Of a stretch of 64,000 nt of DNA, positions 55,406 to 64,000 are shown piece after piece. This DNA is from Erwinia aphidicola (lineage in GTDB: Bacteria; Pseudomonadota; Gammaproteobacteria; Enterobacterales; Enterobacteriaceae), in contig NZ_JAMKCQ010000001.1 in NCBI RefSeq assembly GCF_024169515.1, positions 1,612,001 through 1,676,000 on the forward strand, given 5' to 3'. The first letter of the stretch is position 1. Each line of letters starts with the position of its first letter. The notes beneath the pieces are model-generated. The model was given only the letters and a program-made list of their open reading frames with translations, did no database searches and was not told the origin of the DNA. The translations under genes and the position numbers were made by a program.

Positions 55406-57240
55406 TTATTGCCACCGCTGGCCATGTCGATCATGGCAAGACGTCGCTGTTACAGGCGATTACCGGCATCAACGCCGATCGCCTGCCGGAAGAGAAAGTG
55501 CGCGGTATGACTATCGACCTCGGCTACGCCTACTGGCCGCAGCCCGACGGGCAGGTTATTGGCTTTATTGACGTACCGGGCCATGAAAAATTCCTCGCCA
55601 ATATGCTGAGCGGCATTGGTGGTATCGATCGCGCCCTGCTGGTGGTCGCCGCCGACGATGGCGTGATGCCGCAAACCCGCGAGCATCTGGCTATTTTGCA
55701 GCTCAGCGGCCAGCCTGCGCTGACCGTCGCCATTACCAAGTGTGACAGCGTTGATGATGCCCGGCGCGCCGGGGTGGAGCAGCAGATCCGCCAGCTGACG
55801 CAGGAGCTTGGCTGGCAGCAGATTGATCTGTTCAGCACCAGCATTCACAGCCAGGCTGGGATAAGCGAACTCAGCGACCATCTGCGCCAGCTACCCGCAC
55901 GCGCGCTGGAAACAGGCCGCCGCTTCCGCCTCGCCATCGACCGGGTTTTCAACGTTAAAGGCGCGGGCGTGGTGGTGACCGGCACCGCCCTCTGCGGCAG
56001 CGTCAGCGTCGGTGACGCGCTGTGGCTAAGCGGGATGAACAAAGCTGTGCGGGTGCGCGGGCTGCACGCTCAGAACCAGCCCACCGAACGGGCGCATGGG
56101 GGCCAGCGCATCGCGCTCAATCTCAGCGGCGGCGTTGAAAAAGAGCGCGTCACCCGCGGCGACTGGCTGCTGAGCGACGCGCCCGCGCAGCCGTGCGATC
56201 GGCTACTGGTCGCCCTGACGCTGCATCATGCTCTGCGTCAGGGGCAGCCGCTGCACCTGCATCACGCCGCCAGCCACATCACCGGCCGCATCTCGCTGCT
56301 GCAGGATAACCTCGCCGAGCTGCTGCTCGACAAGCCGCTGTGGCTGACCGACAACGACCGGCTGATCCTGCGCGATATCAGCGCCCGCGAAACGCTTGGG
56401 GCAGCAAGAGTGCTGCTGCTGACGCCGCCAAAACGCGGTAAACGACAGCCGGCGTTTATCAGCTGGCTAAAACAGCTGGAAAACGCCGATAGCGCGGTGG
56501 AAAAAGTCACCCTGCTGCTGGAGCAGCGCCCGCGCACGGCGGAAGAGCTTGAATGGCTGCTGCAGCTCTCCCCCGGCGCCCTCTCTGAGGTGCTGACTGC
56601 TGTGGCGCCTGAAATTGCCGGGGACTATCTGCTGCCGCAAAAAGATGCACGCGAATGGCAGACCGAGCTGCTGGTCGCGCTGGAAAACTACCATAACGAG
56701 CACGACGACCGCCCCGGTATCGGCCGCGACCGCCTGCGGCGCATTGCGCTACCCAACCTGCCGGAATCGCTGGTGCTGGCGCTTATTGCTACGCTGCTGG
56801 ATAAGCAGGCGCTGCGCAACAATCATGGCTGGCTGCACCTGCCTGATTTCGAGATAGGTTTTGATGACCGGGAGGACGCGCTCTGGCAGCAGGTGCGGCC
56901 ACTGTTTGGCGACCAGGCCTGGTGGGTGCGCGACCTTGCGGCCCAGGCTGGCTGTGAGGAAGCGCCGATGCGCCAGCTGCTGCGCAAGGCCGCACAGGGC
57001 GGGGAGATCGTCGCCATTGTTAAAGACCGCTACTTCGCCCAGCCGCAGATTGTGCGCTTTGCCGATATCATCCGCGAACGTGCGGCATCCGCTCTGAGCA
57101 CCAGCGCCGGGGACTTCCGCGACAGGCTCGGCGTAGGGCGCAAGCTGGCAGTACAGATTCTGGAGTTTTTTGACCGCTGCGGTTTTACCCGGCGCAAAGG
57201 CAACGAACACCTGTTGCGCGACGGCCAGATGTTTCGCTAA
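55402..57240 (+). CDS. selB: selenocysteine-specific elongation factor SelB
   Basis: 612 aa (E. coli 614). GTPase motifs at the start ([23 protein letters not shown]); domains 2-3 as EF-Tu; four C-terminal winged helices (from about residue 380) bind the SECIS. Delivers Sec-tRNA-Sec to the fdoG UGA. Last gene of the fdo-sel run. Confidence 0.97.
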   Translation: MIIATAGHVDHGKTSLLQAITGINADRLPEEKVRGMTIDLGYAYWPQPDGQVIGFIDVPGHEKFLANMLSGIGGIDRALLVVAADDGVMPQTREHLAILQLSGQPALTVAITKCDSVDDARRAGVEQQIRQLTQELGWQQIDLFSTSIHSQAGISELSDHLRQLPARALETGRRFRLAIDRVFNVKGAGVVVTGTALCGSVSVGDALWLSGMNKAVRVRGLHAQNQPTERAHGGQRIALNLSGGVEKERVTRGDWLLSDAPAQPCDRLLVALTLHHALRQGQPLHLHHAASHITGRISLLQDNLAELLLDKPLWLTDNDRLILRDISARETLGAARVLLLTPPKRGKRQPAFISWLKQLENADSAVEKVTLLLEQRPRTAEELEWLLQLSPGALSEVLTAVAPEIAGDYLLPQKDAREWQTELLVALENYHNEHDDRPGIGRDRLRRIALPNLPESLVLALIATLLDKQALRNNHGWLHLPDFEIGFDDREDALWQQVRPLFGDQAWWVRDLAAQAGCEEAPMRQLLRKAAQGGEIVAIVKDRYFAQPQIVRFADIIRERAASALSTSAGDFRDRLGVGRKLAVQILEFFDRCGFTRRKGNEHLLRDGQMFR

Positions 57241-57242
57241 TA

Positions 57243-57262
57243 TACTGTTTAAATAAACAGCA
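57243..57262 (+). promoter_or_regulatory. LexA box-like operator at tag, overlapping its -10
   Basis: TACTGTTTAAATAAACAGCA, 16 of 20 positions as the LexA consensus, with CTG-N10-CAG intact. It overlaps TATACT (57241-57246), 16 bp before the tag ATG and directly after the selB stop. Confidence 0.72.
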
Positions 57263-57277
57263 AAAGGGATGAGGGTT

Positions 57278-57859
57278 ATGCAACGCTGTGGCTGGGTATC
57301 TGAGGATCCGTTATACATCGCCTATCACGACAGTGAATGGGGCGTGCCGCTGACGCACACCCGGGAGCTGTTCGAGATGATCTGTCTTGAGGGCCAGGTC
57401 GCCGGGCTGTCGTGGTTTACCGTGCTGAAAAAACGCGAAAACTATCGCCGCCTGTTTCACCATTTTGACGTTGAGCGCGTGGCGCAGATGGATGAGGACG
57501 ATATTGAACGGCTGATGCAGGAGAGCGGCATTATCCGCCATCGCGGTAAAATCAACGCAATTATCGCTAACGCCCGCGCCGTACAGGCGATGGAAGCCAA
57601 CGGCGAGCCGTTTAATACCTTTATCTGGAACTTCGTCGAACATCAGCCGCAAATAACGCGTTTCAGTAACTACCGCAGCGCCCCCACCACCAGCCCGACC
57701 TCAGATGCCATGTCAAAAGCGCTAAAAAAACGCGGCTTTAAATTCGTTGGTACGACCACCTGTTACTCATTTATGCAGGCCTGTGGGCTGATTAATGAAC
57801 ATATGACCGACTGTTTCTGCCACCCTGACCACAAAAAGTCGCCTTGCGTTACAAATTGA
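57278..57859 (+). CDS. tag: 3-methyladenine DNA glycosylase I
   Basis: 193 aa from ATG 57278 (MQRCGWVSEDPLYIAYHDSEWG); ATG 57269 is a possible start three codons earlier. Zinc-snap ligands Cys4 and His17 near the N-terminus, with His/Cys at the C-terminus (CFCHPDHKK). It cuts 3-methyladenine from DNA. E. coli tag is constitutive, but a LexA-like box sits here. Confidence 0.95.
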   Translation: MQRCGWVSEDPLYIAYHDSEWGVPLTHTRELFEMICLEGQVAGLSWFTVLKKRENYRRLFHHFDVERVAQMDEDDIERLMQESGIIRHRGKINAIIANARAVQAMEANGEPFNTFIWNFVEHQPQITRFSNYRSAPTTSPTSDAMSKALKKRGFKFVGTTTCYSFMQACGLINEHMTDCFCHPDHKKSPCVTN

Positions 57860-57965
57860 GAATAAGCCTACGTATTTCCCTCACATTTCAGCGGCATAAT
57901 CGCCCTGTTTAGGTATTCATTTCAGGCAAGATTTTGTCTGACCGCTGCAATGAGAGGGAACCCCC

Positions 57966-58631
57966 ATGAATAAGAAAAGTGTAGTCACTATCGCCCTGGT
58001 GCTGAGCGGCACTCTTGCCCTGGCCGGCTGTACCACCAATCCTTACACTGGCGAGCGCGAAGCGGGTAAATCCGGTATCGGCGCAGGCCTTGGTGCGGCT
58101 CTGGGTGCCGGTGTTGGCATGATCTCCTCTTCGAAGAAAGATCGCGGTAAGGGCGCGCTCATTGGCGCGGCAGCCGGTGCGGCGCTGGGTGGCGGAGCCG
58201 GTTACTACATGGACGTGCAGGAAGCCAAACTGCGCGACAAAATGAAGGGCACGGGGGTCAGCGTGACGCGCAACGGTGACAATATCGTGCTCAACATGCC
58301 GAATAACGTTACCTTTGACTCCAGCAGCAGCACGCTGAAACCGGCCGGGGCCAATACCCTGAGCGGCGTGGCGATGGTGCTGAAAGAGTATCCAAAAACG
58401 GCGGTTAATGTGATCGGTTATACCGACAGCAGCGGCAGCCGCCAGCTGAACATGACCCTGTCTCAGCAGCGCGCCGACGGCGTGGGCAGCGCCCTGATCA
58501 CCCAGGGCGTCGCCGCTAACCGCGTGCGCACCAGCGGAATGGGGCCGGACAACCCGATTGCCTCAAACAGCAGCGCAGAAGGGAAAGCGCAAAACCGCCG
58601 CGTTGAGATCACCCTCAGCCCGCTGCAGTAA
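57966..58631 (+). CDS. yiaD: OmpA-family lipoprotein YiaD
   Basis: 221 aa. Lipobox LALAGC (Cys22), glycine-zipper region with repeated GAAAGAALGGGAG, then an OmpA peptidoglycan-binding domain ending NRRVEITLSPLQ. E. coli YiaD is an outer-membrane multicopy suppressor linked to BamD. Next gene in E. coli is ghrB; here the kgu locus intervenes. Confidence 0.95.
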   Translation: MNKKSVVTIALVLSGTLALAGCTTNPYTGEREAGKSGIGAGLGAALGAGVGMISSSKKDRGKGALIGAAAGAALGGGAGYYMDVQEAKLRDKMKGTGVSVTRNGDNIVLNMPNNVTFDSSSSTLKPAGANTLSGVAMVLKEYPKTAVNVIGYTDSSGSRQLNMTLSQQRADGVGSALITQGVAANRVRTSGMGPDNPIASNSSAEGKAQNRRVEITLSPLQ

Positions 58632-58640
58632 TCTTCCTGG

Positions 58641-58661
58641 CCCCGCCTTACTCTGGCGGGG
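58641..58661 (+). terminator. yiaD terminator
   Basis: CCCCGCC-ttactct-GGCGGGG, 10 bp past the stop, weak T-tract. Confidence 0.65.
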
Positions 58662-58753
58662 CGATCAAGTCTCACCCGCAATTATTACGCCGTGCGATAG
58701 TGAGCTACAGCAAATTGTGCTACCCTGCGCAAAAATTGATCACACCTGCAAAC

Positions 58754-59740
58754 ATGTCCCTGAAAGCGATCGCTCACGCGCTGGGCCTCTCCGTCACCAC
58801 CGTCAGCCGAGCCCTCAACGGCTATGACGACGTCGCGGAAGAGACCCGGCTGCGCATTCAACAGGAAGCCAGACGGCGTGGATATCGCCCCAATGCCGTC
58901 GCGCGGCGCCTGAAAACCGGGCGCAGCAACGCGGTCGGTTTGCTGTTTCCCGTCGCTCCGCTGCCGTTTAACGATGCCAGCTTTGTCGAGATGATGGGGG
59001 CGATAGCCCAGTCGCTGGCCCGCGCCGATATCGACCTGTTAATCATCGCCGATGATACCCATGACGACCATCGCGGCATGCAGCGTATGCTGCGCACGCA
59101 CTGCGTTGACGCCCTGATTGTCGCGCACACCACCCGCCATGACAGCCGTCTGGTGAAGCTACAGCAGCTGCACTTTCCCTTTCTTGCGCTTGGCCGCAGC
59201 CAGCTCGACACCCCCTATGCCTGGTTCGATTTTGATAATTACGCCGGCCCGCAGCTGGCCGTGGCGCACTATGCCGCGCAGGGGCTACAACGGCTTGCAT
59301 GGCTCGGCAGCCACCACGATCAAACCTTCGTCAGCCAGCGCCGCCAGGGGTTTCTCGACGCGCTGGAGCAGCACGGGCTGGCGCGCGATAGCTGCTGGCA
59401 GGCCGAGCCTAACCGCCGTGAAGGCTATCGCCTGACTCAAACGCTGCTGGCACAGTCAGAGCCGCCGCAGGCGATCGTCGCCGACTGTAATATGCTGGGC
59501 GACGGCGCGGCGATTGCACTGCGTGAAGCCGGGCGGCTGACCGGCCCGCAGCGCATTGAGCTGATGGTGTATGACGGGCTGCCCGGCGATTCGGTGATTG
59601 CCGAACCGGTTGCCAGCATTGCGCAGGCTACACGCCTCGACGTCGGTCAGCAGGTGGCGGAAATGGTGCTGCGGCTGATGCAGGGCGAAGAGGTGGCAAC
59701 GCTTCAGGTGCTGTGGCAGCCCGAACTGAAATTGCCCTGA
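58754..59740 (+). CDS. LacI-family regulator (unassigned)
   Basis: 328 aa from ATG 58754. N-terminal HTH (MSLKAIAHALGLSVTTVSRALNG) and a periplasmic-binding-like effector domain. A second LacI gene follows after 59 bp on the same strand. It could belong to the kgu locus or a separate one. Confidence 0.82.
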   Translation: MSLKAIAHALGLSVTTVSRALNGYDDVAEETRLRIQQEARRRGYRPNAVARRLKTGRSNAVGLLFPVAPLPFNDASFVEMMGAIAQSLARADIDLLIIADDTHDDHRGMQRMLRTHCVDALIVAHTTRHDSRLVKLQQLHFPFLALGRSQLDTPYAWFDFDNYAGPQLAVAHYAAQGLQRLAWLGSHHDQTFVSQRRQGFLDALEQHGLARDSCWQAEPNRREGYRLTQTLLAQSEPPQAIVADCNMLGDGAAIALREAGRLTGPQRIELMVYDGLPGDSVIAEPVASIAQATRLDVGQQVAEMVLRLMQGEEVATLQVLWQPELKLP

Positions 59741-59799
59741 TGCTGGCGTAACGCGGCAGGTGTGATAGTCTCGCGCAATATTCACCGCCAGGGACCATC

Positions 59800-60834
59800 A
59801 TGAACCGTAAGGCCGCCAAAGCCACCATCAGCGATGTCGCCAAAGCCGCGAACGTCGGCAAAACCAGCGTTTCCCGCTATCTCAACGGCGAGCTAAACGC
59901 GCTGTCCGCCGAGCTGAAAACCCGTATCGAAACGGCCATCGCCGAGCTTAACTATCGCCCCAGCCAGATGGCACGCGGCCTGAAGCGCGGGCGCACGCGG
60001 CTGATTGGCCTGATCATTGCGGATATCACCAACCCCTACTCGGTTAACGTGCTGAGCGGCATCGAAGCCGCCTGCCGCGCGCACGGCTTTACCCTGCTGA
60101 TGTGTAATACCAACAACGAAGTGGACCTGGAACAGCACTACCTCAACCTGCTCAGCAGCTATCAGGTAGAGGGGGTGGTGGTGAACGCCGTCGGCATGCG
60201 CGAAGAGGCGCTCAATCAGCTGCAGCAGTCGCTGCTGCCCATGGTACTGATTGACCGTAAAATCCCCGATTTCGACTGCGATGTGATCGGGCTGGATAAC
60301 CCGGCGGCGGCACTTCAGGCCACCGACCACTTGCTGACGCAGGGCTATCGCGCCCTGCTGTTTATCAGCGAACCGCTGGGGCTGGTAAATACCCGCCTCG
60401 AGCGCGTGCATGCATTCCATCAGCGCATGGCGCAGCAGCCGGAGCGGGTCGCGGAACATGCCGAGGTGCCGCTTGGCGACGGTGAAAAGCTGGAACAGGT
60501 GCTGAGCGACTTTTACCAGCGCCATCAGCACGCCCCGTGCGCAGTGATGGTGGTCAATGGCGCACTGACGCTGCAGGTAGCCCGCGCCCTGCGCCGGCTC
60601 AATCTCAACTGGGGTCAGCAGCTTGGCCTGCTGGGCTTTGACGAACTGGAGTGGGCAGAGCTGGCCGGCGTCGGCATCACTACCCTCAAGCAGCCCACCT
60701 GGCAAATGGGCTACGCCGCGCTGGAGCAGGTGCTGAAACGCATTGAGGGCGATGAAGCACCGATGCACGAGCAGGTATTTAGCGGTGAACTGATTGTGCG
60801 CGGGTCGACGCAGAAGCTGGCCGTTTCAGGATAA
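59800..60834 (+). CDS. LacI-family regulator, PtxS/KguR-like
   Basis: 344 aa. HTH TISDVAKAANVGKTSVSRYLNG and effector domain. It sits directly upstream of kguE-kguK-kguT, like ptxS before kguE in Pseudomonas aeruginosa, and a PtxS-type palindrome follows. Probably a 2-ketogluconate-sensing repressor. Confidence 0.83.
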   Translation: MNRKAAKATISDVAKAANVGKTSVSRYLNGELNALSAELKTRIETAIAELNYRPSQMARGLKRGRTRLIGLIIADITNPYSVNVLSGIEAACRAHGFTLLMCNTNNEVDLEQHYLNLLSSYQVEGVVVNAVGMREEALNQLQQSLLPMVLIDRKIPDFDCDVIGLDNPAAALQATDHLLTQGYRALLFISEPLGLVNTRLERVHAFHQRMAQQPERVAEHAEVPLGDGEKLEQVLSDFYQRHQHAPCAVMVVNGALTLQVARALRRLNLNWGQQLGLLGFDELEWAELAGVGITTLKQPTWQMGYAALEQVLKRIEGDEAPMHEQVFSGELIVRGSTQKLAVSG

Positions 60835-60851
60835 ACAGCGTTACAGGCTTG

Positions 60852-60883
60852 CCTGTTCCCTATAGCGGGAACAGGATTTTTTG
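60852..60883 (+). terminator. terminator after the PtxS-like gene
   Basis: CCTGTTCCC-tatagc-GGGAACAGG followed by ATTTTTTG. Confidence 0.85.
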
Positions 60884-60988
60884 TTCATTGCCTGCACCTC
60901 CTGCGACCTGCCATTTTTAAGAGCTTTCCCCGCCAGAAATTGTTCACATCGTGAGCGCGATCATAAATTCCACTTCTGTCGCTATCTT

Positions 60989-61004
60989 TTGGAACCGGTT
61001 CCAA
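60989..61004. promoter_or_regulatory. PtxS-type operator before kguE
   Basis: TTGGAACCGGTTCCAA, a perfect 16-bp palindrome. PtxS of Pseudomonas binds TGAAACCGGTTTCA; only the symmetric third position differs. It lies 55 bp upstream of kguE. Confidence 0.8.
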
Positions 61005-61059
61005 CTAACGTTTTTTCATCAAGTCGGGCGCAAAGGTCCGCAGAATTGCCGGAGGGAAG

Positions 61060-61809
61060 ATGAAAAGAGAAGTGATAGTGGTTACCGCCGCCTACGGCCG
61101 CGAGAAAATAGCCGAGCTGGGCGGGCAGCAGGCGCTGCTGCCGATCATTGCCGCCGCCGGAGCCAATGGTGTGGAGATCCGCCGCGAGCTGTTCAGCGCG
61201 CAGCAGCTGTCAGCGCTGCCTGAGTTAGCCGACGCGATAGCGGACAGCCGCCTGATGGCGTTCTATTCGGTGCCGGAAGCGCTGTTTATGGCAGACGGTT
61301 CGCTTAATCCCAACCTCGATCGGCATTTCAACGAGGCGGAACAGCTTAACGCGCAGCTACTTAAATATTCTCTGGGCCACTATCAGCCCAGCTTTGACTG
61401 CAGCGTCCTGCGCGGCAAGCTGGCAGGGAAAAAGGTCCATCTGGTGGTGGAGAACGACCAAACCGCCTGCGGTAAACTGAGCGCGCTTGACCCGTTCTTC
61501 CACGCCTGTGGTGAGAGCCGCACCTGTAACGGCATGACTTTCGATATGGGCAACTGGCTGTGGGTTGGCGACCAGCCGCTGCTGGCAGCCGAACGCCTGA
61601 GCCGCTTTGTCAGCTATATCCACGTTAAGGCCGCCGTCCCCCACGGAGACAGCTGGCGCGCGGTGGCGCTGGATGATGCCGATAATCTGTGGCGCGAGAC
61701 GCTGGCTCTTTTACCTGCCGACGTGCCGCGGGCCATTGAGTTTCCGCTGGAAGGGGCCGACCTGGTGGCCGTTACCCGCCACTACGTTGACCTGCTGCGC
61801 GAGGAGTAA
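61060..61809 (+). CDS. kguE: KguE-like sugar isomerase/epimerase
   Basis: 249 aa from ATG 61060 behind GGAGGGAAG. Xylose-isomerase-like TIM barrel (HLVVENDQTACG, MTFDMGNW, SYIHVKAAV). First gene of the 2-ketogluconate operon by comparison with P. aeruginosa; its exact reaction is unsettled. Confidence 0.8.
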   Translation: MKREVIVVTAAYGREKIAELGGQQALLPIIAAAGANGVEIRRELFSAQQLSALPELADAIADSRLMAFYSVPEALFMADGSLNPNLDRHFNEAEQLNAQLLKYSLGHYQPSFDCSVLRGKLAGKKVHLVVENDQTACGKLSALDPFFHACGESRTCNGMTFDMGNWLWVGDQPLLAAERLSRFVSYIHVKAAVPHGDSWRAVALDDADNLWRETLALLPADVPRAIEFPLEGADLVAVTRHYVDLLREE

Positions 61810-61812
61810 ATC

Positions 61813-62766
61813 ATGACCGTTCAAACCTACCCAACGCTGGATGCCGTGACCATCGGTGAGGCCATGGCGATGTTTGTCGCCAGCGAATGCGGCGATTTGG
61901 CCAGCGTGTCGCAGTTCAGCAAACGCATTGCCGGCGCCGAACTCAACGTGGCTATTGGCCTGGCGCGTCTCGGCCTGAACGTCGGCTGGGTCAGCCGCGT
62001 GGGTGACGACTCGTTTGGCCGCTTCACCTGTCAGCAGCTCGATCTGGAAGGCGTCGACCGCCGTCAGGTCACCTGTGACCCGCGTTATCCTACGGGTTTC
62101 CAGATGAAATCCCGCGTGGATGATGGCTCCGATCCGCTGGTCGAATACTTCCGTAAAGGCTCAGCTGCCAGCCATCTCTCGCCCGCCGATTTTGATCGCG
62201 ACTACTTTGCCAACGCACGCCACCTGCATCTGAGCGGCGTGGCGGCGGCCATTTCTGACAGCTCGCTGGCGCTGTCTCTGCATGCGGCCCGTGAAATGAA
62301 GGCGCTGGGGAAAACCATCTCCTTCGACCCGAACCTACGCCCGGTGCTGTGGTCGAGCGAAGCCGAAATGATTAAACAGCTGAACGGTCTGGCGCAGTAC
62401 GCCGACTGGGTGCTGCCGGGTATCAAAGAGGGCCAGATCCTGACCGGCTATCAGCAGCCGGAAGCGATTGCCGATTTCTATCTGGCGATGGGCGTGCAGG
62501 CGGTGGCGATCAAAACCGGCAGCGACGGCGCCTGGTATAAAACGGCGGCAGGGGAAAAAGGGCAGATTGCGGCGGTGCTCACGGATAACGTGGTGGATAC
62601 CGTCGGCGCTGGCGATGGCTTTGCCGTCGGAGTGATCAGTGCCCTGCTGGAAGGAAAATCGTTACCCGCAGCGATCCTGCGCGGTAACAAAATCGGTTCT
62701 CTGGCAATCCAGGTATCGGGCGACAGCGAAGGGTTACCCACGCGCGCCACGCTGGGTGATTTCTAG
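61813..62766 (+). CDS. kguK: 2-ketogluconate kinase (PfkB family)
   Basis: 317 aa. PfkB signatures: AELNVAIGLARLGLNVGWVSRVG at the N-terminus and DTVGAGDGFAVGVISALLEG with the catalytic Asp at the C-terminus. Phosphorylates 2-ketogluconate (KguK), or 2-keto-3-deoxygluconate if it is KdgK; the context favours KguK. Confidence 0.82.
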   Translation: MTVQTYPTLDAVTIGEAMAMFVASECGDLASVSQFSKRIAGAELNVAIGLARLGLNVGWVSRVGDDSFGRFTCQQLDLEGVDRRQVTCDPRYPTGFQMKSRVDDGSDPLVEYFRKGSAASHLSPADFDRDYFANARHLHLSGVAAAISDSSLALSLHAAREMKALGKTISFDPNLRPVLWSSEAEMIKQLNGLAQYADWVLPGIKEGQILTGYQQPEAIADFYLAMGVQAVAIKTGSDGAWYKTAAGEKGQIAAVLTDNVVDTVGAGDGFAVGVISALLEGKSLPAAILRGNKIGSLAIQVSGDSEGLPTRATLGDF

Positions 62767-62838
62767 CTGTTGCCACTGACCGGAACATAACAAAACCGCA
62801 TCGCCCTACCACAGAATGCGGACATCGAGGACAGAACT

Positions 62839-64000
62839 ATGAGCAATCAGACAATCGCGCCAAAACGCTGGTGGTACATCATGCCCATCGTGTTTATCAC
62901 CTACAGCCTGGCGTATCTGGACCGTGCAAACTTTAGCTTTGCTTCCGCTGCGGGGATCAACGAAGACCTCGGCATCACCAAAGGGGTGTCATCCCTGCTC
63001 GGTGCGCTGTTCTTCCTCGGCTACTTCTTCTTCCAGATCCCCGGTGCCATCTATGCCGAGCGGCGCAGCGTGAAGAAGCTGGTGTTCTGGTGCCTGATCC
63101 TGTGGGGAACCTGCGCCACGCTGACCGGGCTGGTGAGCAACATTCCGATGCTGGCGGCGATCCGCTTTACGCTGGGTGTCGTAGAGGCGGCGGTGATGCC
63201 GGCAATGCTGATCTACATCAGCAACTGGTTTACTAAATCCGAACGCTCACGCGCCAATACCTTCCTGATCCTCGGTAACCCGGTTACCGTACTGTGGATG
63301 TCGGTCGTGTCTGGCTATCTGATTGAAGCCTTTGGCTGGCGCGAGATGTTTATTATCGAAGGCTTCCCGGCGGTGATCTGGGCAGTCGCCTGGTGGTTCC
63401 TGGTGCAGGATAAACCGGCGCAGGCCAAATGGCTGAGCGATGCGGAGAAAGCCGCGCTGCAGGCGCAGCTGCAAAAGGAGCAGGAGGGCCTGAAGGCGGT
63501 ACGCAACTACGCCGAAGCCTTTAAGTCGCGCAACGTTATCATCCTGTGCGCCCAGTACTTTACCTGGAGCATCGGCGTGTACGGCTTTGTGCTGTGGCTG
63601 CCATCTATCCTGCGTAACGGTACCGGGATGGGCATGGTCGAAGCTGGCTGGCTGTCGGCGGTCCCCTATCTGGCCGCAACCATTGCGATGATCGTTGTCT
63701 CCTGGGCCTCTGATAAGTTACAAAACCGCAAACTGTTTGTCTGGCCATTGCTGCTGATTGGTGCGCTGGCGTTTTTAGGTTCATATTTGGTGGGGCCAGG
63801 CAACTTCTGGCTCTCATATGCCCTGCTGGTGATTGCCGGGGCGGCAATGTACGCACCTTATGGCCCGTTCTTTGCCATTATCCCGGAGATGCTGCCGCGT
63901 AATGTCGCCGGCGGCGCGATGGCCCTGATCAATGCGATGGGCGCCCTGGGATCGTTTCTTGGCTCGTGGGTGGTCGGTTACCTGAACGGCGCCACCGGCA
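62839..64000 (+). CDS. kguT: MFS 2-ketogluconate transporter KguT (C-terminus beyond window)
   Basis: 387 complete codons from ATG 62839, open to the window end. Anion:cation symporter MFS, begins MSNQTIAPKRWWYIMPIVFI, with YLDRANFSFASA in helix 1 and at least ten membrane spans visible. Third gene of the kgu order; kguD/ghrB is expected next. Confidence 0.85.
   Translation, partial: MSNQTIAPKRWWYIMPIVFITYSLAYLDRANFSFASAAGINEDLGITKGVSSLLGALFFLGYFFFQIPGAIYAERRSVKKLVFWCLILWGTCATLTGLVSNIPMLAAIRFTLGVVEAAVMPAMLIYISNWFTKSERSRANTFLILGNPVTVLWMSVVSGYLIEAFGWREMFIIEGFPAVIWAVAWWFLVQDKPAQAKWLSDAEKAALQAQLQKEQEGLKAVRNYAEAFKSRNVIILCAQYFTWSIGVYGFVLWLPSILRNGTGMGMVEAGWLSAVPYLAATIAMIVVSWASDKLQNRKLFVWPLLLIGALAFLGSYLVGPGNFWLSYALLVIAGAAMYAPYGPFFAIIPEMLPRNVAGGAMALINAMGALGSFLGSWVVGYLNGATG

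Noticed and set aside
1..64000. CRISPR arrays, IS transposases, integrases or prophage genes
   Set aside because: No repeat-spacer pattern and no transposase or integrase motif seen.

Overview
The window is chromosomal DNA of an Enterobacterales bacterium. Gene content and order follow the E. coli/Salmonella backbone around 80-82 min: dpp-eptB, selC, wecH, glyQS, yiaG, yiaF, mtlADR-yibL, yibF-selA-selB, tag and yiaD. The backbone is rearranged and interrupted by accessory genes. High GC in the genes, an ERIC element, a PtxS-like 2-ketogluconate operon and abundant short GC-rich palindromes point to the Erwiniaceae (Erwinia/Pantoea type). That family assignment is an inference from content and was not checked by any search.

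Layout. 1-3.7 kb: the dipeptide transporter (dppC partial, dppB, dppA) with an ERIC repeat in the long dppA upstream region. 3.7-5.4 kb: eptB, a Kdo-phosphoethanolamine transferase. 5.7-7.4 kb: an organic-peroxide module (ohr, ohrR) divergent from a small (p)ppGpp-hydrolase-like HD protein. 7.5-12.6 kb: a membrane protein, a CaiF/GrlA-like regulator and a large autotransporter under an AT-rich upstream region. 12.6-16.8 kb: a metallophosphoesterase, an exported hydrolase, and an NepI-like MFS exporter divergent from a LysR regulator. 16.8-19.3 kb: a gene-poor stretch holding a KTSC-domain protein, an unlisted 31-residue membrane protein, cspA with its cold-shock leader, palindromic repeats and selC (tRNA-Sec).

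19.5-29.8 kb: a hydrolase/GlxA-type regulator pair, a polyol dehydrogenase coupled to a SemiSWEET-like protein, wecH, glyQS, a YahK-like alcohol dehydrogenase, yiaG and yiaF. 29.9-34.5 kb: the mannitol operon mtlADR behind four CRP sites, then yibL. 34.8-39.7 kb is the least ordinary part: an AT-richer cluster of a LuxR-type regulator, a lipoprotein, a coiled-coil FKBP-like periplasmic protein, a FaeA/PapI-like regulator, a ToxR-like membrane regulator and a FidL-like partner. 39.7-47 kb: a sugar ABC transporter, sodA, and a class III aminotransferase divergent from a DeoR regulator.

46.9-57.2 kb: fdhD divergent from fdoG (with an in-frame Sec TGA and visible SECIS)-fdoH-fdoI-fdhE-yibF-selA-selB. 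Together with selC this places selenocysteine insertion and its main client enzyme in one window. The known fourth component, selD, is not here. 57.2-64 kb: tag behind a LexA-like box, yiaD, two LacI regulators, and a 2-ketogluconate operon kguE-kguK-kguT that runs off the end, with a near-consensus PtxS-type operator.

The intergenic regions share a dispersed hairpin family with a nearly constant 9-nt loop and co-varying stems, and a second type built on a GGCATGCC core.
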